Assembly (NCBI GenBank): GCA_020638465.1
Contig: JACKIM010000001.1
Span: forward strand, 620,001-684,000
Direction of reading: 5' to 3'
Source: Geminicoccaceae bacterium
Lineage (GTDB): Bacteria; Pseudomonadota; Alphaproteobacteria; Geminicoccales; Geminicoccaceae
DNA length: 64,000 nt
The notes under the pieces: model-generated
Databases searched by the model: none
Seen by the model: only the letters and a program-made list of their open reading frames with translations
What the model was told of the DNA's origin: nothing
Position numbers and translations under genes: made by a program
Shown: positions 27,371-35,745 of the stretch, one piece after another
Position numbering within the stretch: the first letter of the stretch is position 1
Layout of the letters: the number at the start of each line of letters is the position of its first letter

Positions 27371-28468
27371 ATGGCCACTCTTGAGCGCATGGAAGCCGGT
27401 TGCTATCGTATCGAGTTGCCGGTCAAGCTGTCTGATAGCACACATGGCGACATCACCCATTTCGAGATTGTCACCGTCCGCCTGGTGGATACCGACGGGG
27501 TCGAAGGGATGGGATACAGCTACACGGTCGGCGTGGCCGGCCTTGCCGCCCACGTTCTTGTCGACCGCTACGCCCGCGACCACCTGATCGGCGCCGATCC
27601 CGACCGCATCGAGTGGATCTGGAACCGCCTGTGGTGGGCACTGCATTACGGCGGCCGCGGAGGCACCGTGTCGCTCGCCATTTCCGCCATCGACATAGCG
27701 CTGTGGGACATGAAGGCGCGCCGTCACGGCCTGCCGCTCTGGCGCCTCCTCGGTGGTCACGACCGCCATGTCCCCTGCTACGCCGGTGGCATCGACCTGC
27801 AATTCACCCTCGACCAGTTGCTTGCGCAGACCGACAGCAACGTTCACGAGCGCGGATTCCGCGCCATCAAGATGAAGGTCGGGCGCGATCGCCAGAGCGA
27901 GGATATCGAGCGCGTCGCCGCGATGCGCGCGCATCTCGGCCCCGATTTCCCATTGATGGTCGATGCCAACATGCGCTGGAGCGTCGATGAGGCGATACGG
28001 GCGGCCCGCAGTCTTCAGCCCTTCAATCTCACATGGCTGGAGGAGCCCACCATTCCCGACGATGTTGCCGGCCATGCACGGATCGTACGCGAGGGCGGGT
28101 TGCCGGTGGCCGCCGGTGAAAACCTGCATACGCTCCACGAGTTCCAGCAATATCTGGTGGCGGGCGGACTCACCTTCGCGGAGCCCGATGTCACCAATTG
28201 CGGCGGCATCACCACCTTCATGAAGGTCGGCCATCTGGCGGAGGCGTTCAACCTGCCCGTGACGAGCCACGGCGCACACGATCTCACCGTTCACCTGCTT
28301 GCCGCCCTTCCCAACTGCTCCTATCTCGAAGTTCACGGATTCGGCCTCGAACGCTACATCGCCCACCCGCTCGTCATCGAAAACGGCATGGCCGTCGCTC
28401 CCGACGACCGTGCCGGCCACGGTATCGAATTCGACTGGAAGTCACTGGAGCCGCTCTCGCTCACATGA
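27371..28468 (+). CDS. Mandelate racemase/muconate-lactonizing-type enolase superfamily enzyme
   Basis: 365 residues with all superfamily catalytic positions: the KxK pair K167/K169 (AIKMKVG), metal ligands D198 (VDAN), E224 (LEEP) and E250 (AAGEN), then D273 and H300 (TSHGAHD). KxK with His-Asp places it in the MandR subgroup (acid-sugar dehydratases, mandelate/glucarate relatives). It abstracts the proton next to a carboxylate. Context points to a sugar acid or related hydroxy acid imported by this cluster. The stop overlaps the next start by four bases. Confidence 0.93.
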   Translation: MATLERMEAGCYRIELPVKLSDSTHGDITHFEIVTVRLVDTDGVEGMGYSYTVGVAGLAAHVLVDRYARDHLIGADPDRIEWIWNRLWWALHYGGRGGTVSLAISAIDIALWDMKARRHGLPLWRLLGGHDRHVPCYAGGIDLQFTLDQLLAQTDSNVHERGFRAIKMKVGRDRQSEDIERVAAMRAHLGPDFPLMVDANMRWSVDEAIRAARSLQPFNLTWLEEPTIPDDVAGHARIVREGGLPVAAGENLHTLHEFQQYLVAGGLTFAEPDVTNCGGITTFMKVGHLAEAFNLPVTSHGAHDLTVHLLAALPNCSYLEVHGFGLERYIAHPLVIENGMAVAPDDRAGHGIEFDWKSLEPLSLT

Positions 28469-29211
28469 CCTTCGACCTGCATACCGTTTTCCTCATTGCC
28501 GGCACCTTTCTCATTGCCGGGACGGTCAAGGGCCTCATCGGTGTCGGGTTGCCGACCATAGCGCTTGGGCTGATGACGACATCCATCGGTATTACCCAGG
28601 CGATTGCCATCATGCTCATCCCGGGAATCATGACCAATGTCGCCCAGGCCTTCGGCGGCAAGGACACCGGGATCATCGCCCGCCGGTTCTGGCCGCTGCT
28701 GCTTCCGGCATGTGTCGGTGTCTGGTTCGGCGCCGGCGTGCTTGCGCGGGCTGAATCGAATTTGCCGGCAGCGATGCTGGGATTTCTCATAGCCCTTCAC
28801 GCCGCCATCTCGATCGCGGCACCGCGCATCCCCTCCCCCGAGCAGCACGAACGCTGGCTTTCACCGCTGGTGGGGCTGGTCAACGGCACGATCACCGGCC
28901 TCACGGGCTCATCGGTCGTGCCGGGACTGATGTACCTGCAATCGTTGCACCTGCACAAGGAAGCGCTGGTTCAGGCCATGGGCATGCTGTTCGGCCTCTC
29001 CTCGCTGATGCTGTTCATAGCCTTCGCCCGCTACGATCTCGTCAATGGCCCGCTCGCTCTCGTCTCGATCGCCTCGCTCGTTCCAGCACTTGCCGGACTG
29101 AGCCTGGGGCGCATGGTGAGGTTGCGCATCTCGGAAGAGCGCTTTCGCCAGTGGCTGCTGGCAGCCCTGCTGCTGCTGGGCCTTTACGTGATGTGGCGCG
29201 CACTCGGTTGA
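28465..29211 (+). CDS. TauE/SafE (TSUP) family membrane transporter
   Basis: 248 residues from ATG 28465, which overlaps the enolase stop (ATGA). Seven or eight membrane helices; the N-terminal repeat contains GTVKGLIGVGLPTIALGLM and the second repeat GLVNGTITGLTGSSVVPGLM, the paired motifs of the TSUP/DUF81 family. Family members export sulfonates, sulfite or organic acids such as sulfoacetate. Translational coupling to a catabolic enzyme is notable: it could export a waste anion, or even serve the import role left open by the missing DctM. Confidence 0.9.
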   Translation: MTFDLHTVFLIAGTFLIAGTVKGLIGVGLPTIALGLMTTSIGITQAIAIMLIPGIMTNVAQAFGGKDTGIIARRFWPLLLPACVGVWFGAGVLARAESNLPAAMLGFLIALHAAISIAAPRIPSPEQHERWLSPLVGLVNGTITGLTGSSVVPGLMYLQSLHLHKEALVQAMGMLFGLSSLMLFIAFARYDLVNGPLALVSIASLVPALAGLSLGRMVRLRISEERFRQWLLAALLLLGLYVMWRALG

Positions 29212-29293
29212 GCCTGGAAGACGGGCGCCCTGTTGATTGGCGGTGCGACCGGGATTACCAATGGATACAGAACCCTCGGGGAGGAACTGTCTC

Positions 29294-30472
29294 TTGAACA
29301 CACGGGTCACTGCCCGTCCACCTGTCGAGGATCTGACCGCAAGGCTCGTGAGCTTCGATACGGTCAGCGACCGGTCCAACCTGCCCATGCTGGCGCATGT
29401 CCGCGACTATCTGGCGGGACATGGTGTCGAATGCACCACTGCCCCCGATCCACGCGCCGAAAAGGCGGGGCTGCTTGCCACCATGGGTCCGCAGGATCAA
29501 CCGGGGATCGTGCTTTCCGGCCATATGGATGTGGTTCCGGTGGCAGGCCAACCCTGGTCGGGCGACCCCTTCCGGCCACGTTTCGAAAATGGCCGGATCT
29601 ATGGCCGCGGAACCTGTGACATGAAGGGATTCCTTGCGGCAGCCCTGGCGGCGGTTCCCCGAATCCGCGCCATGAAGCTGACGCGCCCCGTCCATCTGGC
29701 CTTTTCCCACGACGAGGAAGTGGGCTGCAAGGGCGTGCCGTACCTCATCGACCACATGAAGGACGAGTTGTCGCACATGCCCATGGGCTGCCTCGTCGGT
29801 GAACCGACGATGATGAAGCCTGTCGACGGCCACAAGGGCAAGATCGCGGCACGGGTCACCATTAGCGGCCGCGAAGGGCATTCCGCACTGACCCATGAAA
29901 ACGTCAACGCTGTGCTGTATGCAGGTCGGCTGATCGCCCATCTCGCCGAAATGGCCGACGAATTCGCCATGACACCGACACCGCATGGCGACGGCTTCGT
30001 GCCTCCGCATACGACCATGAGCGTCGGGCGGATCGAGGGTGGATCGCAGATCAACATCATACCGCGCACATGCCGTTTCGAGATGGAGTTCCGCTCCCTG
30101 CCGGAAGAATCGCCGGAAAGCCATCTGGAGCGGGTGCAGCGTTGGGCGACCGGGATCCTGCTCCCCGAAATGCGAAAGGTCTCCCCCGAAACCGATATCA
30201 CTTTCGAGACCTTCCTCGCTTACCCAGGATTCCGCGCCCCACCGGGGGACGGCTTCGTCGCCGGCTGTGTCGACCTCGCGGGCGGCCATGCGCCCGGCAA
30301 GGTCTCCTATGGCACGGAAGCCGGCTGGTTCCAGGAAAACGGTATACCGACCATCGTCTGCGGTCCCGGCGACATGTCGGTGGCTCACAAGCCCGACGAA
30401 TATGTCGAGACCAGCCAGCTTGCCGCTGCCGAACGCTTCATTCTCGAACTCGTGGAAAGGCTGGGCACATGA
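29294..30472 (+). CDS. M20-family deacylase, acetylornithine deacetylase (ArgE)-like
   Basis: 392 residues if started at TTG 29294, which follows GGGGAGGA by eight bases; ATG 29261 and TTG 29237 are upstream options without a good ribosome site. The di-zinc site is complete: GHMDVVP (His, Asp), GRGTCDMKG (bridging Asp), SHDEEVGCKG (catalytic Glu and ligand Glu), and the late CGPGDMSVAHKPDEYV His. ArgE relatives remove N-acyl groups from amino acids. Its stop overlaps the AstE-type gene by four bases, so two amidohydrolases are made together. Confidence 0.92.
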   Translation: MNTRVTARPPVEDLTARLVSFDTVSDRSNLPMLAHVRDYLAGHGVECTTAPDPRAEKAGLLATMGPQDQPGIVLSGHMDVVPVAGQPWSGDPFRPRFENGRIYGRGTCDMKGFLAAALAAVPRIRAMKLTRPVHLAFSHDEEVGCKGVPYLIDHMKDELSHMPMGCLVGEPTMMKPVDGHKGKIAARVTISGREGHSALTHENVNAVLYAGRLIAHLAEMADEFAMTPTPHGDGFVPPHTTMSVGRIEGGSQINIIPRTCRFEMEFRSLPEESPESHLERVQRWATGILLPEMRKVSPETDITFETFLAYPGFRAPPGDGFVAGCVDLAGGHAPGKVSYGTEAGWFQENGIPTIVCGPGDMSVAHKPDEYVETSQLAAAERFILELVERLGT

Positions 30473-31437
30473 CCACTCCTGTCGAATTCGACAAGCCCGA
30501 TATCTCAAGCCTGCGCCGAAGCCATGACGGTATCGACTGGATCACGGTCATCGACAGTGGAAAGGCCGGCCCGCATCTCGTCATCAACGCGCTCATCCAT
30601 GGCAACGAGATTTCCGGCCCCTGGTCGATCCTTCGCCTGATCGACAGCGGCCTCCGGCCCCGCATCGGGAAACTCAGCCTGTCCCTCGCCAATGTCGCCG
30701 CCTTCGAGGCGTTCGATGCGGGCGATCCCACCGCCACCCGCTTCCTTGACGAGGACATGAACCGCCTGTGGATGGCCGAAAAGCTCGAAGGCGACGGCGA
30801 CAGCGTCGAACTGCGTCGTGCCCGGGAGTTGCTGCCGTTCTACCGGACGGCCGATTTCCTGCTCGACCTGCATTCGATGCAGACGCCATCGCCCGCCCTG
30901 ACCCTGTCGACCATGCGCCGCAAGGGCAGGCAGTTCGCCACGAGAATGGGTTGCCCGAAGTGGATCGTCGCCGACAAGGGCCATGCCAATGGCACGCGGC
31001 TGATCGATTTCGACCGCTTCGGAGACCCGCATGATTCCTCCGTCGCCGTGCTCGTGGAGGCCGGGCAGCACTGGGCACGATCGACACTGGACGAGTCCTT
31101 TGCCTGCTGTCTGGATGCCATGCGGGTTGCCGGGCTTGCCAGCGAGGACGATGTCGCCCCACTGCGGCCATCCATCGATCGCTCCGGCCAAAAGCTCGTG
31201 GAAGTGACACATGCCGTGACCATCAAGACGGATCGCTTCGCGTTTCATCGCGAATTCACGGGTCTCGAAGTCGTGGAAACGGCCGGCACGCCCATCGCCA
31301 GCGACGGTGATGAACCGGTGCTGACACCGTATGACAACTGCGTGCTGGTGATGCCGTCGAAACGATTGCAGCCGGGGCTGACGGCGGTCCGCCTCGGTCG
31401 ACTGCAGAACCGCCAGACCTTCGAGACGGTCGACTGA
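30469..31437 (+). CDS. Succinylglutamate desuccinylase/aspartoacylase family protein
   Basis: 322 residues from ATG 30469; the frame is open far upstream inside the M20 gene, but homology begins at DWITVIDSGKAGPHLVINAL. Zinc ligands are in ALIHGNEISG (His, Glu) and DLHSMQ (His), and VLVEAGQHW holds the catalytic Glu, the AstE/AspA pattern. Family members hydrolyse N-acyl amino acids, including N-acetyl-diaminobutyrate in ectoine breakdown (DoeB). The pairing with an M20 deacylase implies an N-acylated substrate or intermediate. Confidence 0.9.
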   Translation: MTTPVEFDKPDISSLRRSHDGIDWITVIDSGKAGPHLVINALIHGNEISGPWSILRLIDSGLRPRIGKLSLSLANVAAFEAFDAGDPTATRFLDEDMNRLWMAEKLEGDGDSVELRRARELLPFYRTADFLLDLHSMQTPSPALTLSTMRRKGRQFATRMGCPKWIVADKGHANGTRLIDFDRFGDPHDSSVAVLVEAGQHWARSTLDESFACCLDAMRVAGLASEDDVAPLRPSIDRSGQKLVEVTHAVTIKTDRFAFHREFTGLEVVETAGTPIASDGDEPVLTPYDNCVLVMPSKRLQPGLTAVRLGRLQNRQTFETVD

Positions 31438-31499
31438 ATACGATAGAGGAAACACGTCGCCGGGCTGCATGCAGCGCAGTCCGGTATCGAGGAGACAGC

Positions 31500-32444
31500 A
31501 TGGCTCTTGATCTGGCCGATCCATCCGCGTCCCTTTTCGGGATCTTGGCTCCCCTTGTCACACCATTCAACGTCGATGGCACGATCGATGTCGACGCCCT
31601 CACGATCCAGATCGAATGGCTTGTGAACGCCGGAGTAGCTGGCCTCGTCGTCGGCCATCCCATGAGCCAGACCGCGACGCTCGATGACGATAGCTGGATA
31701 GCGGTGGCCCGGTCCACCCATGACAGCCTTGCGGGCCGGCGTACGTTCGTCGTTGCTCTCGCGACCGACAACATGCCGGACGCGATCCGTCGGGCACGTG
31801 CTCTGAGGGAACTGAATGTCGACGCGATGCTGGCGCCACCGTTCGAAACTGCGGGCGCCGCGGATCGCGAAGCGGCCGCCCGGCCCTTCCGTGATCTTTT
31901 CGGGCATGCGGGACACCCCATCATCATCGACAACGGCAGCATGAATTGCGACGTTCCGGATACTGCCGTTTCGGCAAAACAGCTCCATGCCGTGATGGGC
32001 AGTGTGGCGGAAGTCGTCGGTGTCTGCCATCGTTCAACCGATTTCAAGGCCTTTGCGGACATGATGCTCGATCTGCCTGACGACAAGGTCATACTGGGTG
32101 GCTTCGATCCCTTCCTGTATTCCGGCCTGTCGCTCGGCGCCCATGGCGCGGTGACGGCTCTCGGGGCCGCCCTGCCACAGGTCGGCGTGGCATTGCACAG
32201 AGCCGTCCGTCGCGGCGATCATGAAACGGCCCGCGGCGTGCATGAATGTCTGCTGCGCCTGTGGAATTCTCTGCCGGTGGGCAGGCTTGCCGCCTGCATC
32301 GGCTACATGCAAAGCTGCCAGGGACTGCCGGCATCAGGATCGGACAACGCATCTGGCGCGCTGAGCGATCGACTGAAATCCGGGATTGACCGCGAGCTCG
32401 ACCCGATGCTGGCGATGCTCGGCCACGTGAGGACTGCTGCCTGA
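31500..32444 (+). CDS. DapA/NanA-superfamily protein lacking the Schiff-base lysine
   Basis: 314 residues with the N-terminal strand GILAPLVTPFNVDGTIDVDA typical of dihydrodipicolinate synthase/N-acetylneuraminate lyase barrels. The catalytic positions differ: where GIKEASG is expected the sequence is GVCHRSTD (C176 in place of Lys), and where the proton-relay YN.P is expected there is IIIDNGSMN (D144 in place of Tyr). The GTTGE loop is also replaced by VGHPMSQTAT. The barrel is otherwise full length, so this is a divergent family member with a new chemistry or none, not a truncated gene. Confidence 0.85.
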   Translation: MALDLADPSASLFGILAPLVTPFNVDGTIDVDALTIQIEWLVNAGVAGLVVGHPMSQTATLDDDSWIAVARSTHDSLAGRRTFVVALATDNMPDAIRRARALRELNVDAMLAPPFETAGAADREAAARPFRDLFGHAGHPIIIDNGSMNCDVPDTAVSAKQLHAVMGSVAEVVGVCHRSTDFKAFADMMLDLPDDKVILGGFDPFLYSGLSLGAHGAVTALGAALPQVGVALHRAVRRGDHETARGVHECLLRLWNSLPVGRLAACIGYMQSCQGLPASGSDNASGALSDRLKSGIDRELDPMLAMLGHVRTAA

Positions 32445-33826
32445 TGAGTACAGCCACTGCATCCGTCATTGCCGGTCTGCAACAGCAGTTCGGCGAACGT
32501 TGCACAACGTCGCAAGCCGTACGCGAACAGCATGGTCACGGCGAAAGCTATCATCCGACCAGGCTGCCGGATGCCGTGATCATGCCACATTCGACCGACG
32601 AGGTCGCCGCGATCGTCCGCTTGTGCAACGAGCACGGCGTGCCGATCATCGCATTCGGCGCTGGCACATCGCTGGAAGGGCATGTCACTCCGCTGCAAGG
32701 CGGCATCAGCGTCGACATGCGCGAGATGAACGCTATCGTCGAGGTTCACGCCGACGACATGGATGCCACTGTCCAGGCGGGCGTCACCCGCAAGCAGTTG
32801 AACACCCATTTGCGCGACACCGGGCTGTTCTTCCCGGTCGATCCGGGTGCAGATGCCACGCTCGGCGGCATGGCTGCGACCCGCGCATCGGGTACCAATG
32901 CCGTACGTTATGGCACGATGCGCGAGAATGTCGTCAGCCTGAAAGTGGTGATGGCCGATGGTTCCGTCGTGAAAACGGCCAACCGGGCGAAAAAGTCCTC
33001 TGCCGGATACGATCTCACGCGGATCTTTGTCGGCTCGGAAGGAACGCTTGGCATCATCACCGAAGTCACCGTTCGCCTGTACGGCATTCCGGAAGCGATA
33101 TCGTCGGCGTCTTGCGTGTTCGAGTCTGTCGACGCTGCGGTTCGGACAGCCGTCGAGACAATCCAGTGCGGCATTCCGGTGGCGCGCGTCGAACTTCTCG
33201 ACACGAATGCCATCCGCGCCGCGAATCACTTCTCGAAACTGTCATTGCCCGAAAAGCCCACTCTCTTCTTCGAGTTTCACGGCAGTTCGCGCGGGGTCGA
33301 GGAACAATCGGAACTGGTACAGGCCCTCGCACAGGACAATGGGAGCGAGAACTGGCAGTCGACAACAGATCCCGATGAACGCAACCGCATCTGGCAGGCC
33401 CGCCACGACATGCACTTTGCCGGGCTGTCGATGCGTCCGGGCGCAAAGGTCTGGGGCACGGATGTCTGCGTTCCGATCTCGAAACTACCCGAGTGCATCA
33501 AGGCCGTGAACGATGACATCGTGAATGCCCCCTTCTTTACCAACATGCTGGGCCATGTCGGCGATGGGAACTTCCATCTGGGCCTGCTGATCGACATGGA
33601 CAACCCCGAGGAACTCGATCTGGCACGCCATTACAATGACCGTCTTGTCCATCACGCCCTTCGACTGGGTGGCACATGCACGGGCGAGCATGGCGTGGGC
33701 TATGGCAAGACACGTTTTCTGAGGGATGAGCATGGCGAGGAAGCGGTGCATGCCATGCGCCTGCTCAAACATGCCTACGATCCCAAGAACATCCTCAATC
33801 CTGGAAAGGTGCTGCCCGGAAACTGA
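32444..33826 (+). CDS. FAD-linked oxidase, glycolate oxidase GlcD/D-lactate dehydrogenase type
   Basis: 460 residues. The FAD-binding PCMH domain (PIIAFGAGTSLEGHVTPLQG, VDPGADATLGGMAATRASGT, GSEGTLGIITEVT) covers the first half; the C-terminal FAD-oxidase domain contains HVGDGNFHLGLLID and GTCTGEHGVGYGK, with the conserved His residues. It oxidises a 2-hydroxy acid to a 2-oxo acid and passes electrons onward. Its ATG overlaps the DapA-like stop by one base. No GlcE/GlcF partners follow; a tRNA comes next, so this is a single-subunit form. Confidence 0.93.
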   Translation: MSTATASVIAGLQQQFGERCTTSQAVREQHGHGESYHPTRLPDAVIMPHSTDEVAAIVRLCNEHGVPIIAFGAGTSLEGHVTPLQGGISVDMREMNAIVEVHADDMDATVQAGVTRKQLNTHLRDTGLFFPVDPGADATLGGMAATRASGTNAVRYGTMRENVVSLKVVMADGSVVKTANRAKKSSAGYDLTRIFVGSEGTLGIITEVTVRLYGIPEAISSASCVFESVDAAVRTAVETIQCGIPVARVELLDTNAIRAANHFSKLSLPEKPTLFFEFHGSSRGVEEQSELVQALAQDNGSENWQSTTDPDERNRIWQARHDMHFAGLSMRPGAKVWGTDVCVPISKLPECIKAVNDDIVNAPFFTNMLGHVGDGNFHLGLLIDMDNPEELDLARHYNDRLVHHALRLGGTCTGEHGVGYGKTRFLRDEHGEEAVHAMRLLKHAYDPKNILNPGKVLPGN

Positions 33827-33897
33827 CCCATGGATCAAATTCCGGTACGCGGTGCTTGCCAGCGAAGCTTCCACCCGTTAGGTAATCGCCACCGTTC

Positions 33898-33987
33898 GGA
33901 GAGGTGCCGGAGTGGTTGAACGGGGCGGTCTCGAAAACCGTTGTACGGGTAACCGTACCGAGGGTTCGAATCCCTCTCTCTCCGCCA
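33898..33987 (+). tRNA. tRNA-Ser (anticodon CGA)
   Basis: Ninety bases with CCA encoded. The acceptor stem GGAGAGG pairs with TCTCTCC (one G-U), the anticodon stem GCGGT/ACCGT closes the loop CTCGAAA with anticodon CGA (reads UCG), the long variable arm of class II tRNAs is present, and the T arm has GGTTCGAATCC. Its 3' end is the integration site of the island that follows: the last bases CCGCCA are the start of the repeat shared with the integrase gene. Confidence 0.95.
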
Positions 33988-34219
33988 GTTTCTTCAAGCC
34001 ATTGAAAAACCTGGGTTTCCCTGCGGTCCCCACGAGGCCGATGTGTGCCACAATGGCACACGTTTTACAGAGCAACCCACGGTGCCCCACAACCAGTACA
34101 TCCACCAGCGAAGACAGGGCTGGTACGTCCGCGTCACCGTCCCGCCAACACTCCGGCCCGTCCTCGGGAAAACCCATGTCGTGAAGTCGCTCAAGACACG
34201 TGATGTCGAGACGGCGCGG
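33982..34219 (+). repeat. Left arm of a 238-bp inverted repeat (tRNA end plus integrase 5' region)
   Basis: From the CCGCCA of tRNA-Ser onward, 238 bases match, in inverted orientation, positions 35413-35650, which contain the upstream region and first codons of the integrase gene. Differences are limited to a handful of substitutions (for example around 34110-34160). The match breaks exactly at GACGGCGCGG. The arrangement implies that the attachment site together with the integrase start once lay directly at the tRNA and that the present full-length gene is an inverted or second copy. Confidence 0.85.
34043..34061. promoter_or_regulatory. Palindrome GTGTGCCA-CAA-TGGCACAC upstream of integrase start (left copy)
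   Basis: Eight-base perfect arms around CAA, inside the repeated segment, between the tRNA 3' end and the integrase coding region. Position suggests an integrase arm-type site, a control site for integrase expression, or a protecting hairpin. The twin copy is at 35571-35589. Confidence 0.45.
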
Positions 34220-34234
34220 ATGGCCTCAGTTTAG
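34043..34234 (+). pseudogene. Integrase N-terminal remnant beside tRNA-Ser
   Basis: A GTG-started frame encodes CHNGTRFTEQPTVPHNQYIH, then the arm-binding domain residues VTVPPTLRPVLGKTHVVKSL and KTRDVETAR, before five unrelated codons and a stop. This is the same N-terminus as the full integrase on the opposite strand (34231-35550). The core and catalytic domains are missing. It is either the stub left by an earlier element at this tRNA or the product of an inversion with partial duplication. Confidence 0.8.
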
Positions 34235-35550
34235 CCCAGAAGTCTGAGAATGTCGGGCTCGATAACCTCGTCCAGCAAGGCGATGGCCCGTCGAAGATGT
34301 TCCACTTTCAAACCTCCCGAGTACAGGTTGAGCGCCAAACTTTGCTTTGAATGGCCCATCAACTCGGCGATCACGCTGGCATTGACCGCTGGATCGATGG
34401 TGGAAGCGTGTTCAAGATAGGTGGCGAATGTCCGCCGGTAACTGTGGAAATCCACGGTGCGGTCATCACCAAGGGTGGCTCGGCGAAAGGCCGTGTAGCG
34501 TTTCGAGGCGTACCATGACCGTTTCCCGTCTGGACCGCCCGGGGTCAATTCTGGAAATAGGAATTCATCACTTCCCGAGCAAAGTCGTCGCTCCAGCAGG
34601 CCGCATAGTCTCGGATGCACAGGTATGATCCGTTCGGCATTGCTAGTCTTGCCTTCCCTGATCGTGATGGATCTGTCAGCAAGGTCGATATCCGCTTTGT
34701 GCAGTTCACACAGCTCGTTGATGCGTGCGCCGGTCAGCAATCCCAAACGGATCAGATCGCGCAGGGCACCTCCATATCGACCACCGACGACAGGGCGGGG
34801 ATTGGAAAACAGCAGCTTTTTCAACTCGCTGGCCTGATAGGGCCTCTTCTTTTCACTGCGAGATTGCCGAGCGGGCACAACACTCTGGTTTGTCCAGGGA
34901 TTGTCAGCGGCGAGCCCCCGGCGAACGGCCCAGCGCCACATGGATGACAAGGACGAAATGATACGGTTGATCGTCGCTGCCTTCCGACCCGATGCCAGCA
35001 AGACCGTTGAGACGAATTCGCCCGCGACCCGGCGTGACACTGCATCAATCTGAAGTTGCCTGTCGTGTGACGACATAAACAGCTCAATGGCGGTTCGGTG
35101 TTGAAAACTGGTCTGCTTGGTGAAAGTTCCGCCAGCCTCGTTCAACCAAAGCTCGATCAGCTCCGAGATCTTCGAAGCTTGGGCCGGGTCCGTTGCAGGC
35201 GATTGTGAAATCACCTCCCGAGCCGGTTCAGTAGGACCGACAACGCGCCACGAGGGCTCTGGCTGCAACTCCGATTTCCGGGTCGCTATGGCGCAAGGTC
35301 CGCTTGCACCCGGCTCACATCCGGGAAGTTCAGGGCTGAGCGGATGGTATCCATCAGTTCGCACTTCGGAAAACCACTCGTTCACCTGAGCCAACACGCC
35401 CCATCGCCGTAGCCGCGCCGTCTCGACATCACGTGTCTTGAGCGACTTCACGACATGGGTTTTCCCGAGGACGGGCCTGAGTGTCGGCGGGACGGTGACA
35501 CGGACGTACCAGCCTTGTCGGCGCTGGTGGATGTACTGGTTGTGGGGCAC
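34231..35550 (-). CDS. Tyrosine recombinase/phage-type integrase
   Basis: 439 residues from GTG 35550 (PHNQYIHQRRQGWYVRVTVP), chosen because arm-domain homology begins here; the frame continues to 35655 through the att-like repeat. Arm-binding domain about 1-60, core-binding domain about 130-215 (SELIELWLNEAGGTFTKQTS), catalytic domain after about 235 with Arg in GLLTGARINELCELH, HSYRRTF (His-x-x-Arg), LMGHSKQ (His) and the nucleophile Tyr in LNLYSGG. All catalytic residues are present. It points toward tRNA-Ser, the reverse of the truncated copy beside the tRNA. Confidence 0.9.
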   Translation of the reverse strand: MPHNQYIHQRRQGWYVRVTVPPTLRPVLGKTHVVKSLKTRDVETARLRRWGVLAQVNEWFSEVRTDGYHPLSPELPGCEPGASGPCAIATRKSELQPEPSWRVVGPTEPAREVISQSPATDPAQASKISELIELWLNEAGGTFTKQTSFQHRTAIELFMSSHDRQLQIDAVSRRVAGEFVSTVLLASGRKAATINRIISSLSSMWRWAVRRGLAADNPWTNQSVVPARQSRSEKKRPYQASELKKLLFSNPRPVVGGRYGGALRDLIRLGLLTGARINELCELHKADIDLADRSITIREGKTSNAERIIPVHPRLCGLLERRLCSGSDEFLFPELTPGGPDGKRSWYASKRYTAFRRATLGDDRTVDFHSYRRTFATYLEHASTIDPAVNASVIAELMGHSKQSLALNLYSGGLKVEHLRRAIALLDEVIEPDILRLLG

Positions 35551-35650
35551 CGTGGGTTGCTCTGTAAAACGTGTGCCATTGTGGCACACATCGGCCTCGT
35601 GGGGACCGCAGGGAAACCCAGGTTTTTCAATGGCTTGAAGAAACTGGCGG
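35413..35650 (-). repeat. Right arm of the 238-bp inverted repeat
   Basis: Inverted counterpart of 33982-34219. It ends at 35650 with CCGCCAG read on the minus strand, the same bases that end tRNA-Ser, so this end carries an att-like core without a tRNA body. It includes the first part of the intact integrase gene. Confidence 0.85.
35571..35589. promoter_or_regulatory. Palindrome upstream of the intact integrase (right copy)
   Basis: GTGTGCCA-TTG-TGGCACAC, the inverted copy of 34043-34061, located 21 bases upstream of the proposed GTG start of the full integrase. Conservation in both arms of the repeat is seen; function is inferred. Confidence 0.45.
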
Positions 35651-35745
35651 GCCAAAGCCGATGAAACCGAGAACTACATCTACGCTATTGCCCTCCATGG
35701 CCCCCAAAAATTGAGTTAGGCAGGGCAGTCGAGCAACGGAAAGAC

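Noticed and set aside
27098..28420. 440-codon minus-strand frame
   Set aside because: Antisense of the enolase-superfamily gene, whose catalytic residues are all present on the plus strand.
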